DNA of 64,000 bases from Gracilibacillus halotolerans (GCF_014206945.1 NZ_JACHON010000001.1:3574-67573), one strand, 5' to 3'. Shown: positions 48,651 through 57,109, counted from the first letter of the stretch. Translations and numbers: made by a program. Notes: a model not told the origin generated them from the letters alone.

Positions 48651-49115
48651 TTATGTTCCACTCCAATAACTGAAGATTGTTTTAATAAGAGCAATCACAA
48701 AGGCAGAGAATGTACCAAACAATATGACGGATCCAGCTAGTTTAAACATATTTCCTCCAACGCCTTGAACAAATCCTTCTGTACGATGTTCAATTGCAGC
48801 TGAGATAACAGCATTCCCGAATCCAGTAACTGGAACAGCGGTACCGGCTCCTGCAAATTGCGCGATTTTATTGTATATACCGAATCCAGTTAACAACATC
48901 GTAATAAAAATCAATGTTGCAACGGTAGGATTACCAGCTGTTTGCTCAGTAAAGTTAAAAAAGTACATGTAAAATAACGAAATGAATTGTCCAATTACAC
49001 AAATTAATCCGCCGATAAAAAAAGCTTTCAAGCAGTTGATGAGTATAGGCCGCTTTGGGAGCTTGGAAGCTTCATAATCTTTGTATTTTTTAGCTTGTGA
49101 TGTCTGATTTGCCAC
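48651..49115 (-). CDS. spoVAC: Stage V sporulation protein AC (SpoVAC)
   Basis: 154 residues with four hydrophobic helices and the AGAGTAVPVTGFGNAVIS motif of the family. Forms the mechanosensitive dipicolinate channel with SpoVAEb and SpoVAD. The N-terminal 35 residues are charged and cytoplasmic (YKDYEASKLPKRPILINC). It follows a lipoprotein gene by 14 bases. Confidence 0.93.
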   Translation of the reverse strand: MANQTSQAKKYKDYEASKLPKRPILINCLKAFFIGGLICVIGQFISLFYMYFFNFTEQTAGNPTVATLIFITMLLTGFGIYNKIAQFAGAGTAVPVTGFGNAVISAAIEHRTEGFVQGVGGNMFKLAGSVILFGTFSAFVIALIKTIFSYWSGT

Positions 49116-49129
49116 GATTCACACCTTCT

Positions 49130-49588
49130 CTATGTTTTTTCTTTTTTTAACTTCTTTAATCGATCTAATTCTTTCTTTAGTTCTTTTTCATCGTCCCAAT
49201 TTTCATCCCTCAATTTGTTTAATTCTATATAAAATTTTTGATCCGAGCTAACGTGTATTTTTTCTATACCTGTTATTTTCTTTAATTTCTTTTCTACTTC
49301 TTTTTCGATGTCACGTTCATTTAATTGCTGAATTGTAGTTGTTTGGATAGCAATAAATACTTCTTCCGGTAGGATGATTTTTTGATATTGTGCAATATCA
49401 TCTCTATCTTCCGTTAAGTAACGATCGATCTTATCATTCGTTTTATCCAAATGATTCATACTACTCGAATTCGAATTCGTCTGAATAGGGGTTGGTGGGG
49501 AAACATTGTTTTGTTCTTTTGTAGCATTACATCCTGCAACTAAAAAACACAATAAAATAGCACCAATCATTAAGTGGAGCTTTTTCAT
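49130..49588 (-). CDS. YhcN/YlaJ-type spore lipoprotein
   Basis: About 153 residues. Signal peptide with lipobox VAGC, a low-complexity Asn/Ser/Pro linker, then a helical domain (VFIAIQTTTIQQLNERDIEK, HVSSDQKFYIELN) of the kind found in YhcN/YlaJ spore lipoproteins. It heads spoVAC-AD-AEb. The ATG at 49588 is preceded by AAGGAGG twelve bases upstream; a longer frame to 49624 has no better site. Confidence 0.75.
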   Translation of the reverse strand: MKKLHLMIGAILLCFLVAGCNATKEQNNVSPPTPIQTNSNSSSMNHLDKTNDKIDRYLTEDRDDIAQYQKIILPEEVFIAIQTTTIQQLNERDIEKEVEKKLKKITGIEKIHVSSDQKFYIELNKLRDENWDDEKELKKELDRLKKLKKEKT

Positions 49589-49628
49589 TATAGGTCGATA
49601 CCTCCTTAGAAAAAGAAATTGCAATTGT

Positions 49629-49658
49629 TATTTTGCAGAGAGGCGATCGAAATTATAC
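49629..49658 (-). promoter_or_regulatory. Candidate forespore (sigma-G/F) promoter of the spoVA cluster
   Basis: On the minus strand GTATA (49658-49654), an 18-bp spacer and CAAAATA (49635-49629) fit sigma-G consensus GYATR then CATNNTA moderately (five of seven in the -10). Confidence 0.45.
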
Positions 49659-49675
49659 ATTTTTTTGATGAAAAA

Positions 49676-49701
49676 TGAAACTTTTTGGAAATTAAATCGT
49701 C
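49676..49701 (+). promoter_or_regulatory. ECF-sigma promoter of the secreted protein gene
   Basis: TGAAAC (49676-49681) followed by TTTTT, a 16-bp spacer and CGTC (49698-49701) match the sigma-M/W/X type promoter (TGAAAC then CGTC or CGTA). The start codon is 36 bp further on. Confidence 0.7.
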
Positions 49702-49737
49702 TTATATAAGGAGAGCGTTAATAAGGAGGACCACCTA

Positions 49738-50184
49738 TTGCTGAAGAAGGGAATTGTTTTTATCTCCATATCATTATGTATTTTTTTAGTTGGTTTCATC
49801 GTTAAAGAAGCCTTATACCAACCACAACTCAAAACCAATATTAAGATAGAAGAGTCAGAAGGGGATTTTATCGTACATATAACTGTGGAAAAAACGCAAG
49901 ACGGCTTTCAAATATTACGGTCCTTAGAATATAGAGGAGACGAAGGCATTCAAATTAGTCATAGAACTCCGTTAATAGAAGTGATGATAAATAAGAACAA
50001 TCCAGAATTTACTGGTAGTCCAGTAAATAGACAATTAATACCCGGCTCTCATTATCATCCTCAAGGACCTTTAAAGTTTGATGATATTGATGAAGGTATA
50101 CATGATATCTATGTACATGCTCAATTTGAAACAGCTGATGAAAAAATAGACATACAAACAACAGGACAAATAGAAATTAATTAG
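49738..50184 (+). CDS. Secreted or membrane-anchored protein of unknown function
   Basis: 148 residues. A hydrophobic N-terminal segment (residues 5-23) anchors or exports it; the rest is a beta-rich extracytoplasmic domain with a notable HRTPLIEVMI and SHYHPQGPLKFD region. Starts with TTG behind AAGGAGG. The upstream ECF promoter suggests an envelope-stress role (inference). No family recognised. Confidence 0.7.
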   Translation: MLKKGIVFISISLCIFLVGFIVKEALYQPQLKTNIKIEESEGDFIVHITVEKTQDGFQILRSLEYRGDEGIQISHRTPLIEVMINKNNPEFTGSPVNRQLIPGSHYHPQGPLKFDDIDEGIHDIYVHAQFETADEKIDIQTTGQIEIN

Positions 50185-50243
50185 TAAAATTGGGACAGAA
50201 GTAATTTTCATAATACAAAATCCGAATGTTATACTAACGCCTT

Positions 50244-50357
50244 GTCAAAATACTTCGCTTTCCGCAGGCAACGCCTCAACTAATTACAAAAGTTCAATTG
50301 AACTTTTGTAATGGATTTTCGGCTGTTGCTTTTCCTGCAGGAGTCTTGTATTTTGAC
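50244..50357. mobile_element. MITE-like palindromic element
   Basis: GTCAAAATAC (50244-50253) and GTATTTTGAC (50348-50357) are perfect terminal inverted arms about 114 bp apart, extended by CC on the outside. The middle holds a perfect 30-bp palindrome at 50283-50312 centred on CAATTG, and inner arms CCGCAGG and CCTGCAGG. This type of GTCAAAATAC repeat is common in Bacillaceae intergenic DNA (from memory). A C/G-rich tract with GGCC arms lies at 50449-50476. Confidence 0.6.
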
Positions 50358-50608
50358 TTGGCTGTTTATATCCTTTCCATGATTTGGTTGGATTTTTGTG
50401 CTATTTTTTGTGCTCGGTCTCTTTGATTTGCTACTGAAAGCCTCTTTTACCGGCCTCGGCCTGAAAGGCCCACCGAATGGTTCTCCCTCTTGCACCACAT
50501 TTACTTACTGATTCTAAAAGAATCCCTTATTTTTTTGTTTTTTTACCATGTAAACGGATTAAACTCTTCGAATATTGTTAATTGGCCCGTCATGTAATCT
50601 TCTATTAG

Positions 50609-50740
50609 CTAATTCCCTTTTAAATATCCCATAAATTGAGATACGCTTAATTTCAGTGGGATACTTACTAACATGTGTATATGATTCCTACATACGTTTG
50701 CCTCATGTATAGTGCTTTGGCGTTCGCATAAATAGAGAGG
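50609..50740 (-). pseudogene. Remnant of an IS200/IS605-type (Y1) transposase
   Basis: The minus strand from 50728 reads CERQSTIHEANVCRNHIHM and then LVSIPLKLSVSQFMGYLKGN before a TAG at 50611. This corresponds to the TnpA centre of IS200/IS605 elements, including the HUH-type histidine pair in NHIHML (family ...PDHIHMLVSIPPK...). The N-terminus and the tyrosine-bearing C-terminal part are missing, and there is no accompanying tnpB. It is not functional. The whole 50185-50866 gap holds this relic, the palindromic element and no intact gene. Confidence 0.75.
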
Positions 50741-50783
50741 CGGGGAAATAACTAAATCTTACAATATTAAAGGTGAACAATTT

Positions 50784-50834
50784 AAAAAAAATGTAGAGAC
50801 CGAAAGGATTCTAAAAAAAACGTCCGGTCTCTAC
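50784..50834 (-). terminator. Terminator of the HtrA-like protease gene
   Basis: GTAGAGACCG (50793-50802) and CGGTCTCTAC (50825-50834) form a perfect ten-base stem; on the minus strand a T-run (50792-50784) follows. Confidence 0.8.
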
Positions 50835-50866
50835 TATGTACTAGCCTCAACTTAGCAACTTGTTAT

Positions 50867-51979
50867 TTATTGTTCTAACGTTAAAATTTTCAGTTGATCA
50901 TTTTCCATGCCAATAATTAACTCAAAATTAATAGGTTCTTCCGTTTTATCATCATTCTCTTCCGTTTCAACTACTACCTCATAATGGTTATTAGCTTGCT
51001 TTTCGATATGTGTATCTATTATTTTAGGTTCATTATACATAATGAAAGTATCTCTAAAACCTGCATAACCCCATTGGCCCTGCAATTCACTTCCGAGCAT
51101 CGTATATGCGTTTATATAGTCATACGTCGCAATGTTTTGGAAGAATTGTTCCGTAATAAATTCCACATCTTGCAATAGTTCCTCTTCACTAGCTCTAATA
51201 TTCGTTTTTGCTAAATAGTTAAGCGAAGCCATATCGGTTTCATTAATCCATTCGTTTATCTGTTCGTAAACAGAGGAGAGGGGGATACTAAAACCTATAT
51301 CGGTGTCATTAATTCCAGCAGCATTAATACCAATTACTTGTCCACTATGTTGAGAAACTAAGGGACCACCACTATTACCGTGTGTGATATTTGCAGAAAT
51401 TTGATATAGATTATTGTATTCAAAAGGTTCAATTATAAAACTATGATCTGTACCAACAATAAGGCCTAACGACACACTATTCTCGATTTCAGAAGGACTT
51501 CCTATTGCTATTACTTGATCACCGATATCCCCTTCGTAGGAAGGATCAATCGCAATTGATTCATGATGCTCAAACTCTTTAACGTGTATTACGGCAATAT
51601 CCTCTTTATCTCCAACTCCAACAACTGCTGCTGGAAAATAACCTTGTTGGTTGGATAATTTCACGAGAATAGAATCTGCATCATTAATTACGTGAGCATT
51701 CGTTACAATGAAGCCATCACTATCTATAAGGAATCCAGATCCTGTCTTAATTTGATAATTATTTGAAGCTTCTATTTTAACGATTGATTTTTGAGAATTA
51801 TGAATGATCTCTTTCAGACTGTAATCTTCATCCTCATTGGACATGTCGACTACTACGGAACTGTCTGTTTTAATCGTTACTGTACTCATACGTAAATAAA
51901 GGAAAACTGCAATAATCACAAATAGAACAATTAAAAGAGTGGCTAATAGAAGTGATAATTTACGTTGTTTTTGTTTCAT
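50867..51979 (-). CDS. Membrane-anchored trypsin-like serine protease (HtrA-like, no PDZ)
   Basis: About 370 residues. N-terminal anchor (residues 8-29). The S1C protease domain shows GSGFLIDSDGFIVTNAHV with the histidine, DIAVIHV with the aspartate and ITHGNSGGPLVS with the serine. No PDZ domain follows; instead a C-terminal domain of about 130 residues (FFQNIATYDYINAYTMLG) with an NTF2-like look. The ATG at 51979 is behind GGGGG. Starts 17 bp after a zinc-ribbon membrane protein gene. Confidence 0.82.
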   Translation of the reverse strand: MKQKQRKLSLLLATLLIVLFVIIAVFLYLRMSTVTIKTDSSVVVDMSNEDEDYSLKEIIHNSQKSIVKIEASNNYQIKTGSGFLIDSDGFIVTNAHVINDADSILVKLSNQQGYFPAAVVGVGDKEDIAVIHVKEFEHHESIAIDPSYEGDIGDQVIAIGSPSEIENSVSLGLIVGTDHSFIIEPFEYNNLYQISANITHGNSGGPLVSQHSGQVIGINAAGINDTDIGFSIPLSSVYEQINEWINETDMASLNYLAKTNIRASEEELLQDVEFITEQFFQNIATYDYINAYTMLGSELQGQWGYAGFRDTFIMYNEPKIIDTHIEKQANNHYEVVVETEENDDKTEEPINFELIIGMENDQLKILTLEQ

Positions 51980-51996
51980 ATGTTTTCCCCCAACTA

Positions 51997-53154
51997 TTAT
52001 TCTAAATACCATGTGATTTCCTTTATCTTTGCGCTTACGCGTTTACCGACAATTTCTGCGTCAACATGTATAAATTCAAAGTTTCCTGTTTCTCTAGGAT
52101 AGAGCGTTTCAGGCTGTATATATACTTCATTGGTAAGCAGAACATTCTGCTGATCGTCTAAAATTTCATAATGTACTAATACAGAATGTAGGGGAACCGT
52201 CGCGACACTTTCTATTTCACCAATAACTTTTAACTTCTCATCTTCCGTTTCCGTATTAATACTAATTACTTCAATTCCATACTCTTTATTATGAGTCTCT
52301 TCAGATTCATAGGCAGATAAAGCTTGTTCGATTCTTTGTTGTTGTTGATTCTCAAAGGCTAATTGTTCTTTCTCAATTGTTTTTCGTAAGTTAATCAAAG
52401 AATCAGAATCTTGGACAAAGTTCAAAGTTTCTTCAACAAGTCGTAAAGCTTGGGAAAATTGAAATTTTTGAATTAATGCAGTACCTTCTTGATAGGTAAG
52501 AGAAACAAGCTTATCTTTTACATCGAGATGTAATTCTTCCGCTTTCTCACTATTCAATCTCTCTAATTCCCATAGTAAAACTTTTAATTGGTTAATATCG
52601 GGATTGCTTTCATAAATAGACGAGATTTCGTCCATTCGAGTCTCTGTTTTTAATACATTGATTTTATCTTTTACTTTGGAAACAAGTTCGCCATTATAAT
52701 TCTCTATATTTCTATCATGAGCGATAAGTGTTTCAATAGCTTGAGAATATTGTCCTTCTTCCCGCATACTAGCTATATCCGCAAAGCTTTGCTCCATTTC
52801 GATGGCAATAGTTAAAAAAGCTTTCAATTCCTCAGCTTGAGGGAATGAAGAATAATTGTTAATCGCTTCTTCCACAACGCTTTTCGCTTGATCATAGTCG
52901 CCTACAAGGGCTATTTGGCTTGCCTCTTCGTACAACTCCAGAGCCTGGTCTCGTTTATGGAGAACAATTCCATAAACAATGGTGAGTAATAAACATCCAA
53001 CTAGAACGGCTGTGATCGGGTATATCCAACGTTTAGACTTAGATTTATTATTAGAAAATCGCTCATTAAGATTTGATGGTAATCGACTTCCACAAGTCAC
53101 ACAAAATTTCTCTTCAGATTCCACTTCATTTCCGCAATGTGGACAAAAGTACAA
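51997..53154 (-). CDS. Zinc-ribbon membrane protein with FxLYD-like C-terminus
   Basis: 385 residues. Starts with a double CxxC zinc ribbon (YFCPHCGNEV, FCVTCGSRLP), then a single transmembrane helix (about 43-64), a long helical region of TPR-like type (SQIALVGDYDQAKSVVEEAI) and a C-terminal beta domain resembling FxLYD (VLVHYEILDDQQNVLL). Cytoplasmic zinc ribbon plus large outside part suggests signalling or assembly across the membrane. It is followed by the protease gene in the same operon. Confidence 0.78.
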   Translation of the reverse strand: MYFCPHCGNEVESEEKFCVTCGSRLPSNLNERFSNNKSKSKRWIYPITAVLVGCLLLTIVYGIVLHKRDQALELYEEASQIALVGDYDQAKSVVEEAINNYSSFPQAEELKAFLTIAIEMEQSFADIASMREEGQYSQAIETLIAHDRNIENYNGELVSKVKDKINVLKTETRMDEISSIYESNPDINQLKVLLWELERLNSEKAEELHLDVKDKLVSLTYQEGTALIQKFQFSQALRLVEETLNFVQDSDSLINLRKTIEKEQLAFENQQQQRIEQALSAYESEETHNKEYGIEVISINTETEDEKLKVIGEIESVATVPLHSVLVHYEILDDQQNVLLTNEVYIQPETLYPRETGNFEFIHVDAEIVGKRVSAKIKEITWYLE

Positions 53155-53360
53155 AGGTCCTCACTCACTTCCTCGTATAATTACCCTTTTATTATATCAA
53201 ACAAACGTTTCGTAGAGGGAACTAAATAATAAATGCTTGAATGTATGTTTAATGAGAAAAACAGTTCGTCTAGCTTTCTAATTTATTAAAATTACTTTAT
53301 TATTGTAAAGTTTTTGGTATAATAATAAAAGTGAATAAAAAAAGTGGGGTGTACACAACA

Positions 53361-53441
53361 ATGAGTATTGTACTAGGTGTTGTATCATTCGTATTATTAG
53401 CAAGTTTAATCGGTTTTTCAATTTTTGATCGTGAATTCTAA
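53361..53441 (+). CDS. 26-residue membrane peptide
   Basis: ATG at 53361 follows GTGGGGTG at nine bases. The product MSIVLGVVSFVLLASLIGFS plus IFDREF is one transmembrane helix with a short charged tail. A TATAAT box lies about 40 bp upstream and an inverted repeat GCCCTTA/TAAGGGC (53453-53488) follows. Too short for family assignment. Confidence 0.55.
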   Translation: MSIVLGVVSFVLLASLIGFSIFDREF

Positions 53442-53666
53442 AGGATTAACGAGCCCTTAACTTAACTCGTATATATCTATATAAGGGCAGCAATGCGTGA
53501 GGCGAGCAGAGAAAATTCCTCTGCTTCCTTTTCTATTTAATAGGTATAGATTTATTCTACTACTCTACTAACATGGAAACCATCTTAGAAAAGCTATATG
53601 CCAAGGCACTGCTTGAGAGTATAGATTGAAATATAGTAGGGGACGATACAAGGGGGTAACACGGCT

Positions 53667-53831
53667 ATGTCTATGTCACCATCTAAATTAATTGTAAGGA
53701 TTGAAGAGTTGAGAAAGGAAATGACCGATGTTGCTCTCAAAAAAGGAATCAATAGTGCAGAATCGATTCGCTTAAGTCAGGAATTAGATGCTCTATTAAA
53801 TAAATTTGAGAAGATTAAGCAAGAAAAGTAA
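53667..53831 (+). CDS. Spo0E-like aspartyl-phosphate phosphatase
   Basis: 54 residues; the ATG at 53667 is nine bases behind GGGGG. Two helices: LIVRIEELRKEMTDVALKKG and SAESIRLSQELDALLNKFEK. The SQELDALL motif (S-Q-x-L-D) is the Spo0E signature, with the conserved aspartate needed to dephosphorylate Spo0A-P. Family members delay sporulation. The gene is short enough to be missed by automatic calling. Confidence 0.78.
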   Translation: MSMSPSKLIVRIEELRKEMTDVALKKGINSAESIRLSQELDALLNKFEKIKQEK

Positions 53832-53930
53832 GTTTTGGTGAAGTTATAGATAAAGCCACCACAAAAGTATAGAGTCGTATAAAATTGTCTATACTGCTAG
53901 AAACAGTGTTTTGCGTTATGGAGGATTAAG

Positions 53931-54257
53931 ATGGAAAAGTGGTGGCAAGGGATTATGCGTTTGTTTGATTATATATTAATATCTAACCGATCAGAAGTTT
54001 TCATATTTTGTTGTATTCTTCTTTTAATTTTCCTCTTTTTTTTCCTACTCCAACCATTGGTCCGATTATTAATTACATTAGAGTGGAGTAGGTTCATCAG
54101 CTACATCATTACAGTCTTACTATTATTTCTCATTTGGCCTAAAGTTTCATTTGATGTTAATATCGATGTTTTATTGTTAGCATTGTTTTTATTTGCGATA
54201 GGTTACAGCCTTTTTAGGATGGTAAAAGTAGCAGTAAATAAATACCGTTCTTCTTGA
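53931..54257 (+). CDS. Small membrane protein, three helices
   Basis: 108 residues; hydrophobic segments near residues 22-44, 54-71 and 77-96, with basic residues at both ends. Probably an inner-membrane protein; family not recognised. The ATG follows GGAGGATTAAG. Convergent with ykyB. Confidence 0.65.
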   Translation: MEKWWQGIMRLFDYILISNRSEVFIFCCILLLIFLFFFLLQPLVRLLITLEWSRFISYIITVLLLFLIWPKVSFDVNIDVLLLALFLFAIGYSLFRMVKVAVNKYRSS

Positions 54258-54259
54258 TG

Positions 54260-54727
54260 TTACCTTTTTCGTTTATGATAGAATAAAAAACTATTTGGCA
54301 ATGATGATAGAGAACTATTCGTATTTTGTCGATGTTGGTTAGGATTGTTTGAAAATCTTGCATTTTCCCATCCTAGGTAATTTGATAAAATACTTTTTGC
54401 TTTTGAGAGAGAAAGTTTCGGCTTTGGGTTATGATGGGAGCCATCTGGATAACCTAAATGCTTTAAATTGCTCTTATCTTCACTTTTAGCTGGTATATGG
54501 AAGAGATATTCACCTATTTCTACAAGAACTACAGAATGTTGCTTACTTTTCCGTGGATTATTCGAGAACTGTAATCCGATTTTTTTTGCTTTGTTTTCTT
54601 TTAGCAATTTTTTTAATGCTTCTTGTTTTAATAAATAGAGTGATGAGGGATCGAGTGCTGTTTTAGCATGTCGATTAATAATGAACAATGCTTGTCCTAG
54701 CTGATTTATTTGATCGTCGTTACTCAT
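54260..54727 (-). CDS. ykyB: YkyB family protein
   Basis: About 155 residues, soluble, basic. QLGQALFIINRHAKTA, KEALKKLLKENKAKKIGLQF-type wording and LSLSKAKSILSNYLGWE correspond to B. subtilis YkyB, whose neighbours also include ykuE, darB (ykuL) and ykuT relatives, as here. Function unknown. The ATG at 54727 is preferred because an upstream start would add a hydrophobic tail without a ribosome site. Confidence 0.75.
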   Translation of the reverse strand: MSNDDQINQLGQALFIINRHAKTALDPSSLYLLKQEALKKLLKENKAKKIGLQFSNNPRKSKQHSVVLVEIGEYLFHIPAKSEDKSNLKHLGYPDGSHHNPKPKLSLSKAKSILSNYLGWENARFSNNPNQHRQNTNSSLSSLPNSFLFYHKRKR

Positions 54728-54879
54728 GTTGAATGATCGCTCCTTTAATTTAAAGAAAAGATAGAGGATAGGACAAAAATGATGTCCCATTCTCTATACT
54801 ATTTTATACTTATAGGGAATTATAAAATTTCATCCAAGGATAAATCGACATCATGTCAAAGATATAAATCCTATGACAT

Positions 54880-55449
54880 TTAATTTAGCTTTTTAACATC
54901 CTCGACAATATCTTGCATTTCCTCAGCTTTTGTACCATTATACCCTTTTATTGCATAGCCATCTTTATTAACTAAATAGAAACTGGTAGTGTGAATCACT
55001 TGATCGGTCCCATCTGGCTTTTCAACAAGTGTTTTAAACGACTTAGCTGCAAAATCTTTGATCTCTTGGTCTGTATACCCAGTTAGTGCATGCCAGTTGT
55101 CAAAAGATCCACCACGTTCTGTGATATATTCGGTTAACAATTCTGGTGTATCTATAGTAGGATCAACAGAAAAGGAGACAAGCTCTACTTCCACATCTGC
55201 ATCAGCCAAAGCTTGTTGTAGCCTTACTTTATTTGCTGTCATCGGTGGACAGACAGTTGTACAGTTGGTGAAAATCATACTAGCAATCCAGACCTCTCCG
55301 TCTAGTTCGGATTTTTCAAACGTATTTCCATCTTGGTCTGTATAGGCAAAGTCCTGCACCTCTATCGAAAAATGTTCTTCTATGCCGCTATTTGAGCAAG
55401 CGACAAGGAAAAGTGCGAGTCCAGTAAATAGTAAAACTAACTTTCTCAT
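54880..55449 (-). CDS. Sco1/SenC-type copper protein (YpmQ-like)
   Basis: 189 residues. A lipobox LVAC gives C18 as lipid anchor. The thioredoxin-like domain carries the copper-binding pair C63 and C67 (TNCTTVCPP) and the third ligand H153 (VIHTTSFYLV). Delivers copper to the CuA centre of cytochrome c oxidase or acts in redox control. Its neighbours are not oxidase genes. A 13-bp gap separates it from ykuE, so they probably share a transcript. Confidence 0.88.
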   Translation of the reverse strand: MRKLVLLFTGLALFLVACSNSGIEEHFSIEVQDFAYTDQDGNTFEKSELDGEVWIASMIFTNCTTVCPPMTANKVRLQQALADADVEVELVSFSVDPTIDTPELLTEYITERGGSFDNWHALTGYTDQEIKDFAAKSFKTLVEKPDGTDQVIHTTSFYLVNKDGYAIKGYNGTKAEEMQDIVEDVKKLN

Positions 55450-55462
55450 TCGTATACCTCCA

Positions 55463-56320
55463 TTATGTATTATGCTTCAATTTATATAATGATATTTCTG
55501 GTTTACATAGAAAACGGTAGGGGAGTCGAGTTGTTCCAATTCCTCTACTAACGAATAATTGTAGTGGATACTCTCCGAGCTGATATGCACCTTCAACATA
55601 TTTTTCAGCTAAATAGGGTGTATAAATATAACCGTAAAAAGGAATTTGGATTTGTCCTCCGTGACTATGACCAGATAACTGCACATCTATCGGGTACTGC
55701 TTTGTAAAATCAGCTATATCAGGCTCATGAACCATTAATAACGTGAAAAGCCCATCTGATTCAGATAGTAAGGTTGTGGAAAGATCCGGTTTACCTAACA
55801 TAGCATCATCCAATCCAGCTAGCTGAATATAATCATTATCTAAGGGAATAAGTACAGATTCGTTTTTTAATAATGAAAACCCTGATTTATCAAATATATC
55901 TTTAACTATATCGGTGCCATAACCTCCATGATCATGATTTCCATATACCCAATATTTTCCCGTTGTTGCAGTAATTCGTGATAGTGCTGCAACTAAATGG
56001 TCTAAATTAACCGAGTGATTACTAGGGTCATCTAACAAATCTCCAGTGAATAAGACTAAATCTGCATTAAGGGAGTTAATCTTTTGAACTAATTTCTCAA
56101 ATTGTTCCAACGTATAGTGAAAGCCAATATGGGTATCTGTAAATTGTAATATTTTAAAATCATCAAACGATTTAGGTATGCGAGTGGATTTAATATCAAA
56201 TGAGTGTACGTCAAGTAAGGAAGGTTCAATCTCTCTAGCATAATAATAAACACTTCCTGATAAACCAAAAAAGGATAAAATACTAATGATAGACTTTTTT
56301 ATAAATGATCTACGATTCAC
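55463..56320 (-). CDS. ykuE: Tat-exported metallophosphoesterase YkuE
   Basis: 285 residues from a GTG at 56320 behind AAAGGA. The N-terminus NRRSFIKKS is a twin-arginine motif, followed by a hydrophobic stretch. Calcineurin-type motifs are FTDTHIG, FTGDLLDDP, YGNHDHGG, VHEPD and LSGHSHGG. B. subtilis YkuE is a known Tat substrate that stays with the cell wall. Divergent from darB. Confidence 0.88.
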   Translation of the reverse strand: MNRRSFIKKSIISILSFFGLSGSVYYYAREIEPSLLDVHSFDIKSTRIPKSFDDFKILQFTDTHIGFHYTLEQFEKLVQKINSLNADLVLFTGDLLDDPSNHSVNLDHLVAALSRITATTGKYWVYGNHDHGGYGTDIVKDIFDKSGFSLLKNESVLIPLDNDYIQLAGLDDAMLGKPDLSTTLLSESDGLFTLLMVHEPDIADFTKQYPIDVQLSGHSHGGQIQIPFYGYIYTPYLAEKYVEGAYQLGEYPLQLFVSRGIGTTRLPYRFLCKPEISLYKLKHNT

Positions 56321-56478
56321 AAATAGAATCCTTTCCCTAATTATTATAACCACTTCATTATAACATGATTTAAGGTGACATGCTTTTAAATGAGACTAAT
56401 GTCCACATAATGTTAAATTTTATGTTAAAATAGAAAGGAATGTACTCGGCTCCTTCACCAAGCGAGAGGAGTATTCAC

Positions 56479-56913
56479 ATGTCTAGTCTAAAAAAACAAG
56501 CGCTTTCTGAGTGGACTGTAAAAGATTTTATGATTCCTGCTGAAAAGGTTGCACATGTACAACTTGGAAATCCAGTTGAACATGCACTTTTGGTTTTAGT
56601 GGAATCAGGATATTCGTCCGTACCTGTATTAGATAGAGATTTTAAATATTTAGGTACAATTGGAAAGACCCCAATATTGAAAAGTGTTATTGGTATCGAA
56701 AGGTTTGAAATGGAGAAATTATCTGATATAGCTGTTGAAGAGGTTATGAACACCACACTACCCACGTTATCTCCTGATACAGATTTTGTAACAGGTTTAA
56801 AAGAAGTGATTGATCATGCTTTTTTGTGTGTTGTAGATGGGGAAGGGCATTTTCTTGGAATTTTAACGAGAAGAGCTATATTAAAACAAGTATTAAAATC
56901 GTTATACATATAG
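56479..56913 (+). CDS. darB: Cyclic di-AMP-binding CBS protein DarB (YkuL)
   Basis: 144 residues, two CBS motifs: ALLVLVESGYSSVPVLDRDF with LGTIG, and VVDGEGHFLGILTRRAIL. In B. subtilis DarB (YkuL) binds c-di-AMP and, when free of it, stimulates Rel and pyruvate carboxylase. The wording DFMIPAEKVAHVQLGNP is characteristic of this branch. The ATG at 56479 follows GAGAGG; an earlier ATG at 56440 lies upstream of the ribosome site. Confidence 0.83.
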   Translation: MSSLKKQALSEWTVKDFMIPAEKVAHVQLGNPVEHALLVLVESGYSSVPVLDRDFKYLGTIGKTPILKSVIGIERFEMEKLSDIAVEEVMNTTLPTLSPDTDFVTGLKEVIDHAFLCVVDGEGHFLGILTRRAILKQVLKSLYI

Positions 56914-57109
56914 AAGAAATGGTGAAGGGTTAGAAAAGAAATTTAGCATTGTCATAATAAGCTTTTTCGTAGAGCTAGGGTTGTCGTTTTTCCGATTCTA
57001 AAGTGAGAAACGCAACTGTTTTTACTAGAAGGAAAGTTCTCTGAAAAACAATTTTAAAGCGTAAGATACAGATTGTTATATACCTTACATCCCATAATGA
57101 TGAACAAGA

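Noticed and set aside
50280-50498. 72-codon minus-strand frame
   Set aside because: It runs through the palindromic element and a G/C-rich repeat; composition and position indicate repeat DNA, not a gene.
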